A DNA stretch of 64,000 nt from Phoronis australis (lineage: Eukaryota > Phoronida > Phoronidae). The position numbers and the translations under genes are program-made. The stretch covers positions 580,178 through 644,177 of the forward strand of contig NMRA01000210.1 of assembly GCA_002633005.1 (NCBI GenBank), in the 5' to 3' direction. Position 1 is the first letter of the stretch, and each line of letters opens with the position of its first letter. Below, piece after piece: positions 1 through 11,600 of this stretch. The notes under the pieces were generated by a model. The model saw only the letters and a program-made list of their open reading frames with translations. It had not been told where the DNA came from and searched no databases.

Positions 1-370
1 GATGACCAAGGCGTGGGCCGAAACTGTTAAGCACCCAGCGTGTTCCATTTGTCTGCTGCGTTTTTCCTTTGGCCTAACAGATGTCGGTTAGTGCCTGGGA
101 CAAATAGATACATTGCATAAACAATCCCTGGGTTGCTTTTTGTTCCGTCTGAAGAAAATTTAATTTCGAAAATATCTTCTGAAAATGAACAAAAAAGTGC
201 ATTAGTAAAATCAACAAGTTTTTAAGTGGTCTCAAAAAAACAGTTGGTAAATGCATTAATTTTAGTCTCAGTTCTTCCACGCGTGTTTCTCCCGAGAGGT
301 TAGTACCTAACGTGCAGACAAGCGTTCCAAATTGGAACGCTAAGTCCCGCGTGGCAGCGCTGCACGCGAA

Positions 371-409
371 ACAAGATGGCGGACGACCTTTGGAGACTGA
401 CGACGAGAG
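371..409 (+). promoter_or_regulatory. Candidate promoter / noncoding first exon (YY1-like AAGATGGCGG)
   Basis: The motif AAGATGGCGGAC lies in a locally GC-rich patch and is followed about 30 bp later by a GT donor. YY1-type motifs of this form often sit just downstream of a start site with the ATG inside the motif. If spliced to the region just before the KIF22 ATG, the short frame from 376 would stop at once, so it would be a 5' UTR with an upstream ORF. An alternative is a repeat end: a similar phrase (GTGGCGCTGCG... AACAAGATGG) appears near 47523-47545. Confidence 0.3.
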
Positions 410-1562
410 GTAATCGGACTATACATCAAAAACACAGACAAGACAATTCGTTAGAGCAAAATGATTCCTACGTGCTATACCAGACCAGTACCGGAATCCG
501 TCAAACCAATTTATTTGACTATCCCTTCACACACAGACAGTCAGAGAGTGAGACGATCCAAGCAATACCGTAGAGCGTAGAGGCAAAGGTGAGATATTCC
601 GCGCACTTTCCCTTGTTGTCTTAACGGAAGTGAAGGATAATAAAATACTTTCGATAACAAGCAAGAATAGCAAAACATATCAGTTTCTAAAACTTTCTCC
701 TAAAATATTCGTTAAATTGAATACTGAGTCCCTTCTTTTACATTTTTCGATTAAACTTTTCTAAATTAGTAAACGAACTGTCGAATTTCTTTACTTTCCG
801 AAGTCAGGTTTGCAAAATGCGGCTCTCCGATTGGTTGCTGTAACAGGACACAAGATTCAAGTTGGAGAAGTCTCGGTTAAAATAGCTCTCCTAGTTTTTC
901 AGTAAACACTGGTAAATAGCTGATAAAAAACATTATTAAATGGCACAAGTCGTGATTTCAACAAAAAGTGCATTTTGTGCATTTTTCGTGTATAGCTGTG
1001 ACACGGTCACTCTAGAGTTGCACAGTTGGTGAACATGCAATGAGTATGATAGGCTTGTCCTGTTTTTGACAAGTGAATTTATTAGTCACCATCTAGTAGC
1101 CTGTGCAGTTCATCATTCCAATGCTGGAAGACATCTGTTACTGCATTTTGAATTGCAGCCTTGACACCAAGAAAGTTGGAGACCTGGCAGATATCAGCAG
1201 ATCAATGCTGGTTGTGCTCATGGTCATGGAACCATAGATATTATGGAACCAACTCAGTTGCGCCGGTCATGCCATGCACTTTTCTGTCTTCACTAAATAA
1301 GAGAATTCACTTGAGATGGCTTTATTGATTAGATTGAAATGGACAAGAGTGATTCTGAAAAATTGTTTACCATCCCAGCCTTCCCATCTTTTTGATGGAT
1401 TAATTTTTGGCTGCCATAGGCGTAGTTAAATAATGACTGACAGTGCTTTCTGTTTGTCCCCAGGGGCGGAAAGTTCTAAACTATATTTGGTACAGGTAAG
1501 GTGTGCTGCTGGTTTATTGTAGAAATGAACCCTTGTTAAGGGATAATTCTGTAGTATAGCTG

Positions 1563-1700
1563 AGATTTCCCGACCCGGGAATCGAACCATCGACCTCCAT
1601 AAAACCGGCAGTCATGCTAACCATTCAGCTAATAGGCAATTGCCCATTAGCAAGTGGCTAACAGGCTCATATGATTCACGGGAAGCACATCTACAACACC
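1563..1700 (-). repeat. tRNA-derived SINE, copy 1
   Basis: Read on the minus strand, this segment has a tRNA-like head. There is an A-box-like stretch (TAGCTGAATGGTTAGCATG) and a good B box (GGTTCGATTCC, rc of 1578-1588), then CGGGTCGGGAAATC. Spacing between the boxes fits an RNA polymerase III promoter. No tRNA cloverleaf can be completed, so this is a SINE and not a tRNA gene. The sequence beyond the head (1630-1700) is shared with the second copy downstream. Confidence 0.7.
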
Positions 1701-1962
1701 CCCCCCCCCCTTCATNCGGAACTGGCATGCCACCAGGAAGGTGAATACCAGGTTTTGTCGCTTACAGTCATCAACTTCCGTTGTACCTCTGCCACCACAA
1801 CACAGGTGAACACAAGGTTGTTTCTCATACAGGTCCTCGACTCATGGAACTTTTACCATCACCATAACCATGCGCGCTATCCGAAGTCCACGGTTACTAG
1901 TTGGCAGTGCTTCATCGGTAGATCATCTGTTTGCCGACTACTCCATTTGCAGTAAATAGCCA

Positions 1963-2096
1963 AGATTACCCGACCCGGGAATCGAACCAGCAAACCCATA
2001 AAACCGGCAAACGTGCTTTCCATTCTAATAGGCAATTGCCCATTAGTGAGTGGCTGACAGGTGCATATGATTCACCGGAAGCATGTCTACAGTATT
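1963..2096 (-). repeat. tRNA-derived SINE, copy 2
   Basis: This is a second copy of the same element. The B box (rc of 1978-1988) is intact, and it shares GCAATTGCCCATTAG and CATATGATTCAC with copy 1. The two B boxes are exactly 400 bp apart and in the same orientation. That suggests either two insertions or one duplicated 400-bp unit. The A-box region is more decayed than in copy 1. Confidence 0.65.
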
Positions 2097-2604
2097 TCTA
2101 TCACGCTAACCTTTTGGAGGAATTATTGGACGGTTGATTAAGGCTTTTTAATTTAGCCCCTATAAGAAGATGCCATGTGTCGTGTCTTGTCAATTCGTAG
2201 TTACCTGTAGTAAATTGCATGTTTCCAGAAATGATTACTTCATTTATGTCACATAAGTCTTTAAAATATAGATCAACAACACTTCTATAGAGTTGTGTAG
2301 TTGAAAAAGGGAACCAAGATGAAATCTTTTGTAAGGAATTTTGTTGGAATTTAGGCACCCTTTTGTAGGGTATTTTGTCAGAAAGGCACGCTTTTATACG
2401 GAAAGTCCTCGTGAACAAGTCACCCCTCTGAGGGACATGTTCCAATACATCATCCATGGGAGTACCCACCAGTTTTTGCCATAGATATTCTCTACATTAC
2501 TCTATTAGTCTAGGCAGTTTAAGGTAGGCCCACAACACAAACACAGGTCCTCCGCAGGTTTTGTTTTAAGCGATTCTTTTTCTCATTCAAAGGTTGTTTC
2601 TAAC

Positions 2605-5600
2605 ATGGACAAGACTCGTAAATCAGTTGGTGTGAAGGTCATAGCACGAGTGCGACCTTTATTAAATGCTGAAGACGAGGCTCACGTCTATGCTGTGGAT
2701 GGTTCTACAGTAGAAACATTCAATCATCGTAACTTAAAGGAAAGTCTACAGTATCAGTAAGTGCAACACAAAACTGTATTTATTATAATAAAATGCCATT
2801 CTTGGTCCATTCAAGATATACATACTATTGTTACTTGAACCTGGTTTGTTGGACTGTATTCCAAGATCCTCGAGGACATCTCCGTCTCCTTCAGTGGGGA
2901 TGGTTAATAATGACCAGAGTTCCTGCCAATAGTAGAAGTCAACCTCATCCTATTGAAGGAGATGAGGACATCTCCAACTATTTAGGAATTTGGCAAATAT
3001 AGCACCGCAGACCAGGTTCAAGTAACAATAGCTCTGTATTTATTGTTTTGCATTCAAGTGCGTGCACTTTCACATACTTAATACTTACTCAAATTATCTA
3101 CATTTCGCTCTGTTTAGCTGGCTAAAAATGATGATCGAATTGAGTCTTTTATTCTCCTAAAATCAGTCTTGTGATTCCTGAAAATGTTTTGATTGCGGAT
3201 TAATTTTGAATCTCTTTTTAAGTCTGTTAGCATACAGGGATATCTACTTAGTGTTTCAGTCACTCAATTCTCCCACCATCATCAGGTCTTCATGCTTTAG
3301 TCACAGAACGTGGTATCAATTTTGTTGACAAATTTCTGGTTTTTCCGTGAATTAAAGCTGTACCATCGGCTTCTAGCTTAGTAATTCATTACTTATGATT
3401 CCTTTACGTAACTGACCGAAACAACAAAACAGCAAAGGAAGGAATTAGATAATCATTACAGTTCAGGAATCAGTTGGTTGGCGAATGTCTTTTCAGGTTC
3501 CACAAAGTCTTCAATGAGGATAGCAAGCAGTCAGATGTGTTTGATTATGTCCGTCCCTTGTTAGGAGGCCTTTTTGAAGGCTTGAACGCTTGTGTACTTG
3601 CCTATGGACCTACAGGAGCAGGTTTGTCTTATTTAAGCGTGTTATATTTAAGCCATTGAACATTGGAGAAATTATTAACCTCATTGATCCCAGACTTTTA
3701 ACACTGCATTTTATAAAAAAGACTACTTTTGTTTCACACTTTAAATGATCAGTTTGGTCCGTTCCTGTCTGAGAAACAACAGAATATATCCTAATAAGGT
3801 TCTGAAGTGAGCCCACTTTGCTAGGGTTACACATAACCTAAGGCATGTTATTTTTAGCACGTTGTGGTGTCCGCTATGTAAACTAGTTCTGTCTCACTAA
3901 CATATACTATACATGTTACAGGCAAGACCCACACCATGGTTGGTAGCGAGGCGGATCCAGGGGTCATACTGAGGTGCGTTAGTCATATCTTCAATCGCAT
4001 TAATGATCACAAGGAAAACCAGCGTAACTGTGTCATCAAAATGTCATTTCTGGAGATTTACAATGAAAAGGTTAGTCTCAACTCCCGCTGTTGCTGAGGT
4101 GCCTCTCTGTTCTTCTGTCAATATCTAAAATGTTTTGGAATGCTTTTGTGTATATATGTGATCTTGGCCGACACTTCCTTGTATGTATTTTGCAGAGTGG
4201 AAATTGACTTCTTAGTTCTGTTATTGACTTTTTGGTAATGGCCAGATGTAACATGCCCGCATTTTGAGAACCAGATTTCTCCACTGATTAACAGGCATCA
4301 AAGTGCTTCTCAAAATACAGCCATGTTACATCCGACTGTTTCCAACTTTTTTATGGATTAGTGAAAACCCCTGCATGTGCCTTCTAGGGCAGGGATTTGT
4401 AGGATTCGAGTTATCCAATAATTGATCAAAAAATGCCACAAAGGTAATCTGCACACGGTGAGCTGCAGGAAGTTGATGGCAGACCGATGCTACCTGTTTA
4501 CTGGTGTCTGTGATGAAATGAACCTTCGATTGCTTGATAAGCTTTAAAAGGAGGTTTTCTTTAGAGATCATTTATCATCATTTACTGACATTCTGTTTTG
4601 GATAATTACTATATCATAGTACGTTATGTACATAAGGTGTTATGCTACCTGTAAAAAAAGTCAATGAAAACTGTTTGGTCAGATCATTGGATGTTATAGA
4701 AAAAAAAAACAATATAAAGACTCAAAGGTTTGTGGGTGACTGCTTTTTATGTTCAGAATGTCTGATGGTTTACCCAGGTACAAGATCTACTAAATACAAA
4801 AAGTCAAGATCTTCCCATACGTGAGGACGGCAACAAACAAATCTTTGTGAGAGGATTAACAGAGAAGAAAATAACATCATTGGAAGATTTTAATGAGATC
4901 TTTAACAAAGCCTCTCAACACCGGTTTGTAATTACATTTATCAACTAGAATGAATGCACCTACGCTATTTATGGATGTTCAGCCAACCATTGAATTTTGG
5001 TCTTTTAAAATACTTTGGTCCCTTTCACACAAAGCGTACCCTAGAACAACTTGCACTAGTGCAACTTACCCCACTTTTTAGTGGAGCGTCCACACTCACA
5101 TCCGATAACTAGGTTAAGTTGGAAGTTGCCGCTCAGTGCATGACCATGAACAACTGATGCGAAAGAAGACCTGTCTGTTAGGTAGCTCAGGGCTTGGAAT
5201 TTTCCGCGGAAACGCGGATTTCCGCTTTTTTCAAATGTTCTGTCCGCGTATTTTATTATACTTCCACGTAAAAAAAATCGGATTTGATATAAAATTTCCG
5301 CAGCAAATTTCTTTCTTACCGCCGCGTTGCCGACGACTTTCACCTCGAAAAGCGGAAGTTGCTCTTTATGTTTCGGAGGAACGTAAATTGTCAACATTGC
5401 CGGGGCATCTGGGATAGCGTGGTGGATTTCCTCAATGGTGGCTCGTGTGATTGTAAACCGCGGTGCCAAATACTACGACTCTGCAGCCAAAAATGTTTGG
5501 AGGTGGGAGTGGCGGACAAGCTAAGACGGGCACAGACGCACGCTTCCGGAGGTGGTACCGTTTTTATGCGCCCACATATTTATATGTGGACGCATTATGC

Positions 5601-8600
5601 CGTCATCTCTGTCCGTCCGTCCGGGCGGCGTCCGTCCGGCGTCTGGCGTCCGGCGTCCGCTGCTCTATCTCCAAAACCCTTTGACATACGTTCATGAAAT
5701 TTGGCACATATGTTCCATTCATGAATGGGACGGCATGTGCGAACTTTCGGACGGATCCGACTACCGGTGTGCCCCCTAGTGGCAATTTTAGTTTTTTACG
5801 CTTACCTTTGTATCTTCAAAAGTCCTGAACGGATTTTCATGAAATTTGGTATGTAGGCACCTATTAGTGAGATGACGCTATCCTCCTGTTTTCAGATGGA
5901 TTCGACATAGTTTGCGCCACCTAGTGGCCATTTTTACTGTTTTCGAGTCTGTATTTTTGCGTCCACCCCTCTATCAACCAAACCGCTCAAAGGATGATTG
6001 TGAAAATTGGCGTGTATGTGCTTACTATAAGGAAGACAGCTGACAATGATTTTCAGACGATTTGGACTACTGTGGCGCCTCCTAGTGGCAGTTTTGTTTT
6101 TTTGCGCCCATGGCTGTATCTCCCAAACCGTTTGCAGGATCTTTACTAAATTTAGCAAGTGTATTTATGTGATGTTGACAACGGACGATGACGACTTTAG
6201 GATGATTCTGACTACCGGTATGCCTCTAGTGGCAATTTTAGTATTTGCCTCTAGTGGCAATTTTAGTATTTTACATTGACCTCTGTATTTTCATAGGTCT
6301 TCAGGTGTATACTTTGTGTTACTTCGTGACTGTGAAGGAAAAGTTCCAAGTAGAAATTTGTTTCTGGCATTCTAATGCTGTGCTAATCTCGTATGTTGGT
6401 AAATTTGTTTTTAATTCTATGTTTCTGTGGTGCTTTAAGCAACTGGTGTATAGGATGTGCTTGTATTATGAAGATTACTCACATTTTGCCCCTAGCCTAT
6501 TGAGGAGACAATGACCATGCCTTTCCATTTTGCAAAGTATGCCCTCTACTGGCCACTTTATGGTACCAATAAACAACCCTAGAAGGATACCGTATGCGGT
6601 GCAATTGTGGGCGCATTTCAACGCTCCGCGTTGCTCTTGTTTTTTTTTTAGTCCTCTCGATTTTTGTCGGCAAAAGGTCTACACAGACTTTTTCAAGGCT
6701 GGCTGCGCGCATGTTTCGGGCTGTAAAAATTTCCGCGTTTTTCGCCATTTGTCATTCCAAGCCCTGTGATGATTACTTCCGCCTTGCCCCAGGTTTGCGG
6801 CCACACAGCGATTATAAGTGGTGCAAGTTACCCTAGAACAAGTTACCCGACCTTAATAAGGTATGGTAAGTTGTCACAAGTGGGGCAAGTTGCACTACTT
6901 AAATAGCGTCCACATAGCACTCAAACCTAGCGACAACTCATTCCAGGAGTACCTTGTTCTAGGGTAAGTCTGTGTGGACGGCAATTTTGTCTGATAGCTA
7001 ACACACTTGTAAAGCTCTTTACTTATTGTACAGAAATAATGTCGTTTTTATTAGATGATGGACATTATTATTATTCACCCATGTGAATAACTAGATGTGA
7101 AAAAATTTTAAATCACCACTTCTGGAACTTATGAAATAAATTTCTCGGAAATTTGTTTTAGTAAGTTCCAGAAGTTGAGATTTATATAGTTTTTCACTTC
7201 TAATCTTGTGTTTGTATTTCATCGTAGTGTTAAATGTATTTTAAGTTGATATTTGTGTAAGGTAATGCATTATACAATATAAACCACTTTCAGTGTTCAA
7301 AGTATTGTGTCACCTAACTTCAAGTTTGCAAGCTGTGAGAAAGTTTTTCAAGTGGTAACAAGTTTAGTTTTATTTTTGGATCAAATCATACACGTCACAC
7401 ACTAAGTATTTTTTAACTCTCCAGTCTGTGTGTAAAATCATAATTGATTAGCAATGGGTTTTAGACATTTTTGATTTTTGTTTTTCAACTAATCTTTGGT
7501 AATAATGAATTTATAGACCATAGTAAATTAGAGTGTTGTTGACACACTCATCAGACATCATTGTTGTTACAGAACTACTGCTGCTACAAAGTTGAATGAA
7601 CAAAGTAGTCGAAGTCACTGTGTCCTTAGTATTAAAATAGAAAGAAGTCAGGCTGATCATTTGTTGATTGGCAAGCTCCACCTGGTGGACTTGGCTGGAA
7701 GTGAAAATAACAAAAGAACTGGAAATCAAGGGATTAGGTAAAATGCCAGCAGAAGTGACTGAGTGCATGAGTTAATTATGATGGAATGCTGTGAGCCCTG
7801 AATGTTTACCACTGGTGACTCTTTGATTTTCTGTTTTCTCGTTTTAAAACGATTGCTATAGACAAACAGATCACTTACTTTGGCTGATATTAATTATCTC
7901 ATTGATACAGTACAGTTTTCAGATATTTTGTCTAGCAGGCAGCGCCCAGATGTCGGGGAGAAGGGACCAGATGGCTGACGTTAGCCTGTGTCGTTGTGCG
8001 GCTGGCCAGGTCCTTGCCACGCCTGGGCGCTGTCTGGTTGCTGCCCGTTGAACAAAATATTTGTGACCTGTAAATGGTTAAAACCAGGAACTGCATGACA
8101 CGTTCTTCTGATATTTGTTTTGATGTCAAAGTAGCCATGTTCATGCACATGGTTTCAAACTGAATAACAGCTTTTAGTCAGTTTCGATTTCATGATTGTT
8201 CAGTTGTAAGCAACTGTTGTGTGACAATGTACCCCACCGAATGAATCATCCAACAGTGATCTGATATTCACTAGCGTGATATGTGTAGAACCTTTATTGT
8301 TGCCACACGTGTTTTCATCATTAGACCAAGGAGTGTACAAAGAATGGGAGAGTTCACTCCGTCATCTTGCCATTCGCCACAATGGTTATCGGTCAAAAAA
8401 CATGCGCCTCAAGCGACGAATAAGCAACACAAATTTAGCGGCGCAGTCCGAACCATGTAAACACTGATAAATACATACTTAAATGACATTCGACGTGCAA
8501 TAAAATTACTGTGTGGTTGAAAATAGTTAAAATACGTAAACTAACATCCCCTTTATCGAATGAGAATCAAAATGTGTGTTTTAATCAATCTTGAAGTGTA

Positions 8601-11600
8601 TTTGCTTTCATTCTCTTGAAGCTTCTTTCAAAAGCCGTCATGGTTTTGATTCATGTTTGCGTTCTTAAATAGGCAAATTACCGTTCCTCATAACATTTCA
8701 TACCTCCAAAGACTACGTAATTTTAGTGATTGCTCCGGGGGGTTCAGGATGGAGTTGCCCTCAGGTGCCAGCAAAGGGGTACAAGGGAGGAATGCAAACC
8801 AGGTGTAGTGGGCACCAAATGGATGTTTACCCCCTCCCAGGGGTTACATGCGAGGATTGCTAAACAGTTAAAAACCAATGGGGTATGCCACATGAGTGTT
8901 TAGCTCCTCTCATCGTCACAAATTTTGGTTTTTCCCCTGACCATTGACAACGTGCTGAGGTGGTGATAAGGTTTGGTCCTTGTTTTGAGCATGACCCCCA
9001 AGGACTTTTTCTTGTAATGACTGGTGGCCATCATGCCCCAGTACCATCCAGGGTGATTTCCAACTTTTCATTACAAAGTGCTCCCAGCTCACTGCGCGTT
9101 TCATGTCCACCCAACAGTTTTGAATGTGTTCCCTATAACCTATTGAATACTCCAGGCTGCTACCAGTGCAGAAAATTGGACTGTGCAGTAGGTGTAAAAC
9201 TAGTAAGAAGAAGAAAGCAAGACAATTCATCACTATCACAACATTGTATTCCATTCTGATGCTCCCTCACGTAAAATTTTAGTAGACGTACATTGACAAC
9301 AAAGTATCTGCAGAAGGAAGAGCGTAGCCTGTGCAGTAGCCTACATTGCAGACGACAGTGGCACCGGGAGTGCGATCGACTTGTCTTCCAACTGTGAACA
9401 CAACACAAAATGAAAGACAATGTAACATTTTATTAAGTAACAAATAATCCTTACATTTCTGGATCCTTAGGAAACGTAAAAATGAATGAGACATCTGGGG
9501 TTTTCGTAGATGAATTAGTGCAATTTATCGCACTGCAAAGTGCGCCTTTCCCCATTGTTCTCGCCCTTCCTACTTGACCGTTGCTTATTCACCACTTGGC
9601 GGCACTAGTGGTAGCGATAACGGCAAACTCACAAATGAACTCTCGTATTGTACTGCACTCCTTGATTAGATTGTGAGATACTTATTTAAAACATGTGTTT
9701 GCAATTTACCTATTTTGCCATGTAAGGGTAGCACTTTTTCATCCATTATATACAATTTAATTGTAAGTGAATGACTGTGCTTTTTCCTAGCTTTTTTATT
9801 TCTTTTAAGAGATGCTGCAATAAGTAATATTTTGAGATGTTTTTGTATCTTGTCAATCTTGCAGTAACAAGAATATCCGTACTGTACAGTGGTCACTCTT
9901 GAAGCAATCCAATAGTTTCTGACTGTCTTGTCACTATGCTTAATTCTCTGGGGAAACACTCCTTCCCAAAGCTGTCTGTTGTAGTTATGGTACTCAAATA
10001 AACACTCACTGCAAAGAGCTTGGTGTTGTAGTGGTACACTGCTGTCTGTTTGATCTTACCTGTTGTTCCTATTTCACTTCAGACTGACGGAGTCGGGTGC
10101 CATCAACAAATCCTTGCATGCACTGGGTCAAGTGGTCGACGCTTTAAACCATGGCCGTTTAGTTCCTTATAGAGACAGTAAACTAACCAGAATCTTACAG
10201 GTTTGTAGACTAAAGGTTGATTGACACCAACAAATTGTTCAACAATTGTTATGGCCATACCATTGTTGTTATCAAGTGTATGAAAAATGATACCATATTT
10301 TTAAAAATTTGCCCACAATTATATCAAGCTGTTTAAAATTGTTCCTGGTGTCAAAAAGTTGTGCTCTCATTTAGGTCAAAGTACATTGGTGGTTATGCTT
10401 TGGAGGAGGCAGTGTGCCCTTGTTTAATAGGTGCCCGCTTTCTTTACTCGAGGTCGTGGATTCTAGTCCCACTGGGTCAAACTGCTAATCCCATGAGTCA
10501 AGTTTCTAGCTCCTCGGCTGTATATTAATAAAGCATAAAAATGGTTCCAGGTGATCAGTGCAATGAGCCCACATACGCGGCCTGCACACGTCTGGTACAA
10601 CGTGTATCAGACTGCCTGCAATGTTTTTTTCATTACTCTTTGAAACTTTCATCTGAGAAGAACTGGAAATGTGTTAGGTAATAGAAAGTTACTTGTTGCA
10701 GTCATGGAAGTTTTTGAAACCACTGACTATCAGTCTCGTCTTGAGGCTAGACCGAAAGCTAGTGGCTTCAAAAATTTCCATGACTGACTGGTCACTTTCT
10801 ATTACCAGTATTCTAACGAAGCCGGTGATGTAAGTATTCATGCTATTTAAAATACGTTGTTGTCAAAGTTTGAGACTGAATCCAGGTCTGTGTTTCAACT
10901 TGTTTGTTGTCTTGTTGCAGGATTCACTAGGAGGCAACAGTCATACTCTGATGATAATCAACATTGCTCCAGACCAGTATTGGGAGACATACAGTACTCT
11001 AAACTTTGCACAGAAGAGCAAAAGAATTGTCAACAACACATACGCAACGCAAATGGCAGGTATGTGCAGACACAGGAAACCTCACAACCTACCGAGGCTA
11101 TGAAAGGATTTGAAGTCTGAATGTCTCTTCATCTGAAAACAAATTGTCGATCGTGCAGAAGGTTGGGTAGACGTTCTTCAGTCTTAGATTTACATTAAAG
11201 TAGGGGAGCACATACGATGCTTGTTACTTGCCAATCATTCAAAATCTATTTGTTGCTAGTATAATTGCTATTATTGCTGTTATTATGTTTTTTTGGTTAT
11301 TCCAGTATGTTGTGATTCGTCTCATGTCGTCCCGTTTTCCAATAGGAATCAATGTCTATTCTGTTGTTTGATACGGCTATGTGAGGTAAAATGACTAAAC
11401 TTCAGAAATTCATCAAGGTCTTGAGCAAGGTGATCATTGTCAACCATTAGGAAACGCCGTCAGTGGCATGACACTCGTTGCTGTCACTGCTTTCTTGTTA
11501 ATCATTTTCTCTGGCGAAAAAATATTTAATTGATTTTACAAACAGAAATGTACATGTTTATTTCTGGAAAATGACATGTTGACTCTTGATACTACAGCCA

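Larger units (their letters stand above)
1..2604. other. Upstream region of KIF22; candidate first exon and repeats
   Basis: No conserved coding exon is visible before the KIF22 start codon. The most gene-like point is 371-409, where a GC-rich stretch contains AAGATGGCGGAC, resembling the YY1-type motif common at animal transcription starts. It is followed by a possible donor (GAGAG|GTAATC) at about 409. An inverted CCAAT box (GATTGG) lies near 828. The sequence before the KIF22 ATG (a pyrimidine-rich tract, then TCAAAG, at about 2570-2594) could be an acceptor joining such a 5' UTR exon. The ATG at 376 opens a short reading frame that does not look like a family member. The rest is AT-rich sequence plus two SINE copies. 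There is an ambiguous base at 1717 beside a C run, probably an assembly uncertainty. Confidence 0.4.
5028..6975. mobile_element. Outer MITE of a three-level nested insertion (KIF22 intron 4)
   Basis: The left end (TTCACACAAAGCGTACCCTAG, from about 5028) matches the right end (CTTGTTCTAGGGTAAGTCTG, to about 6975) as an inverted repeat sharing TACCCTAGAACAA. The two halves of this element are separated by the hAT-like element at 5188-6766. It carries no coding sequence. Confidence 0.6.

Noticed and set aside
376-573. 65-aa ORF beginning MADDLWRL as a protein-coding gene
   Set aside because: No family resemblance, a likely splice donor within it, and a start motif typical of 5' UTR YY1 sites.
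1563-1640. tRNA gene on the minus strand
   Set aside because: B box and part of an A box are present, but no acceptor stem or anticodon arm can be formed, and a copy lies 400 bp away; it is a SINE.
5359-5779. Overlapping ORFs of 60-112 aa
   Set aside because: They are frame accidents in the GTCCG/GCGTCC repeat and hAT-like element.
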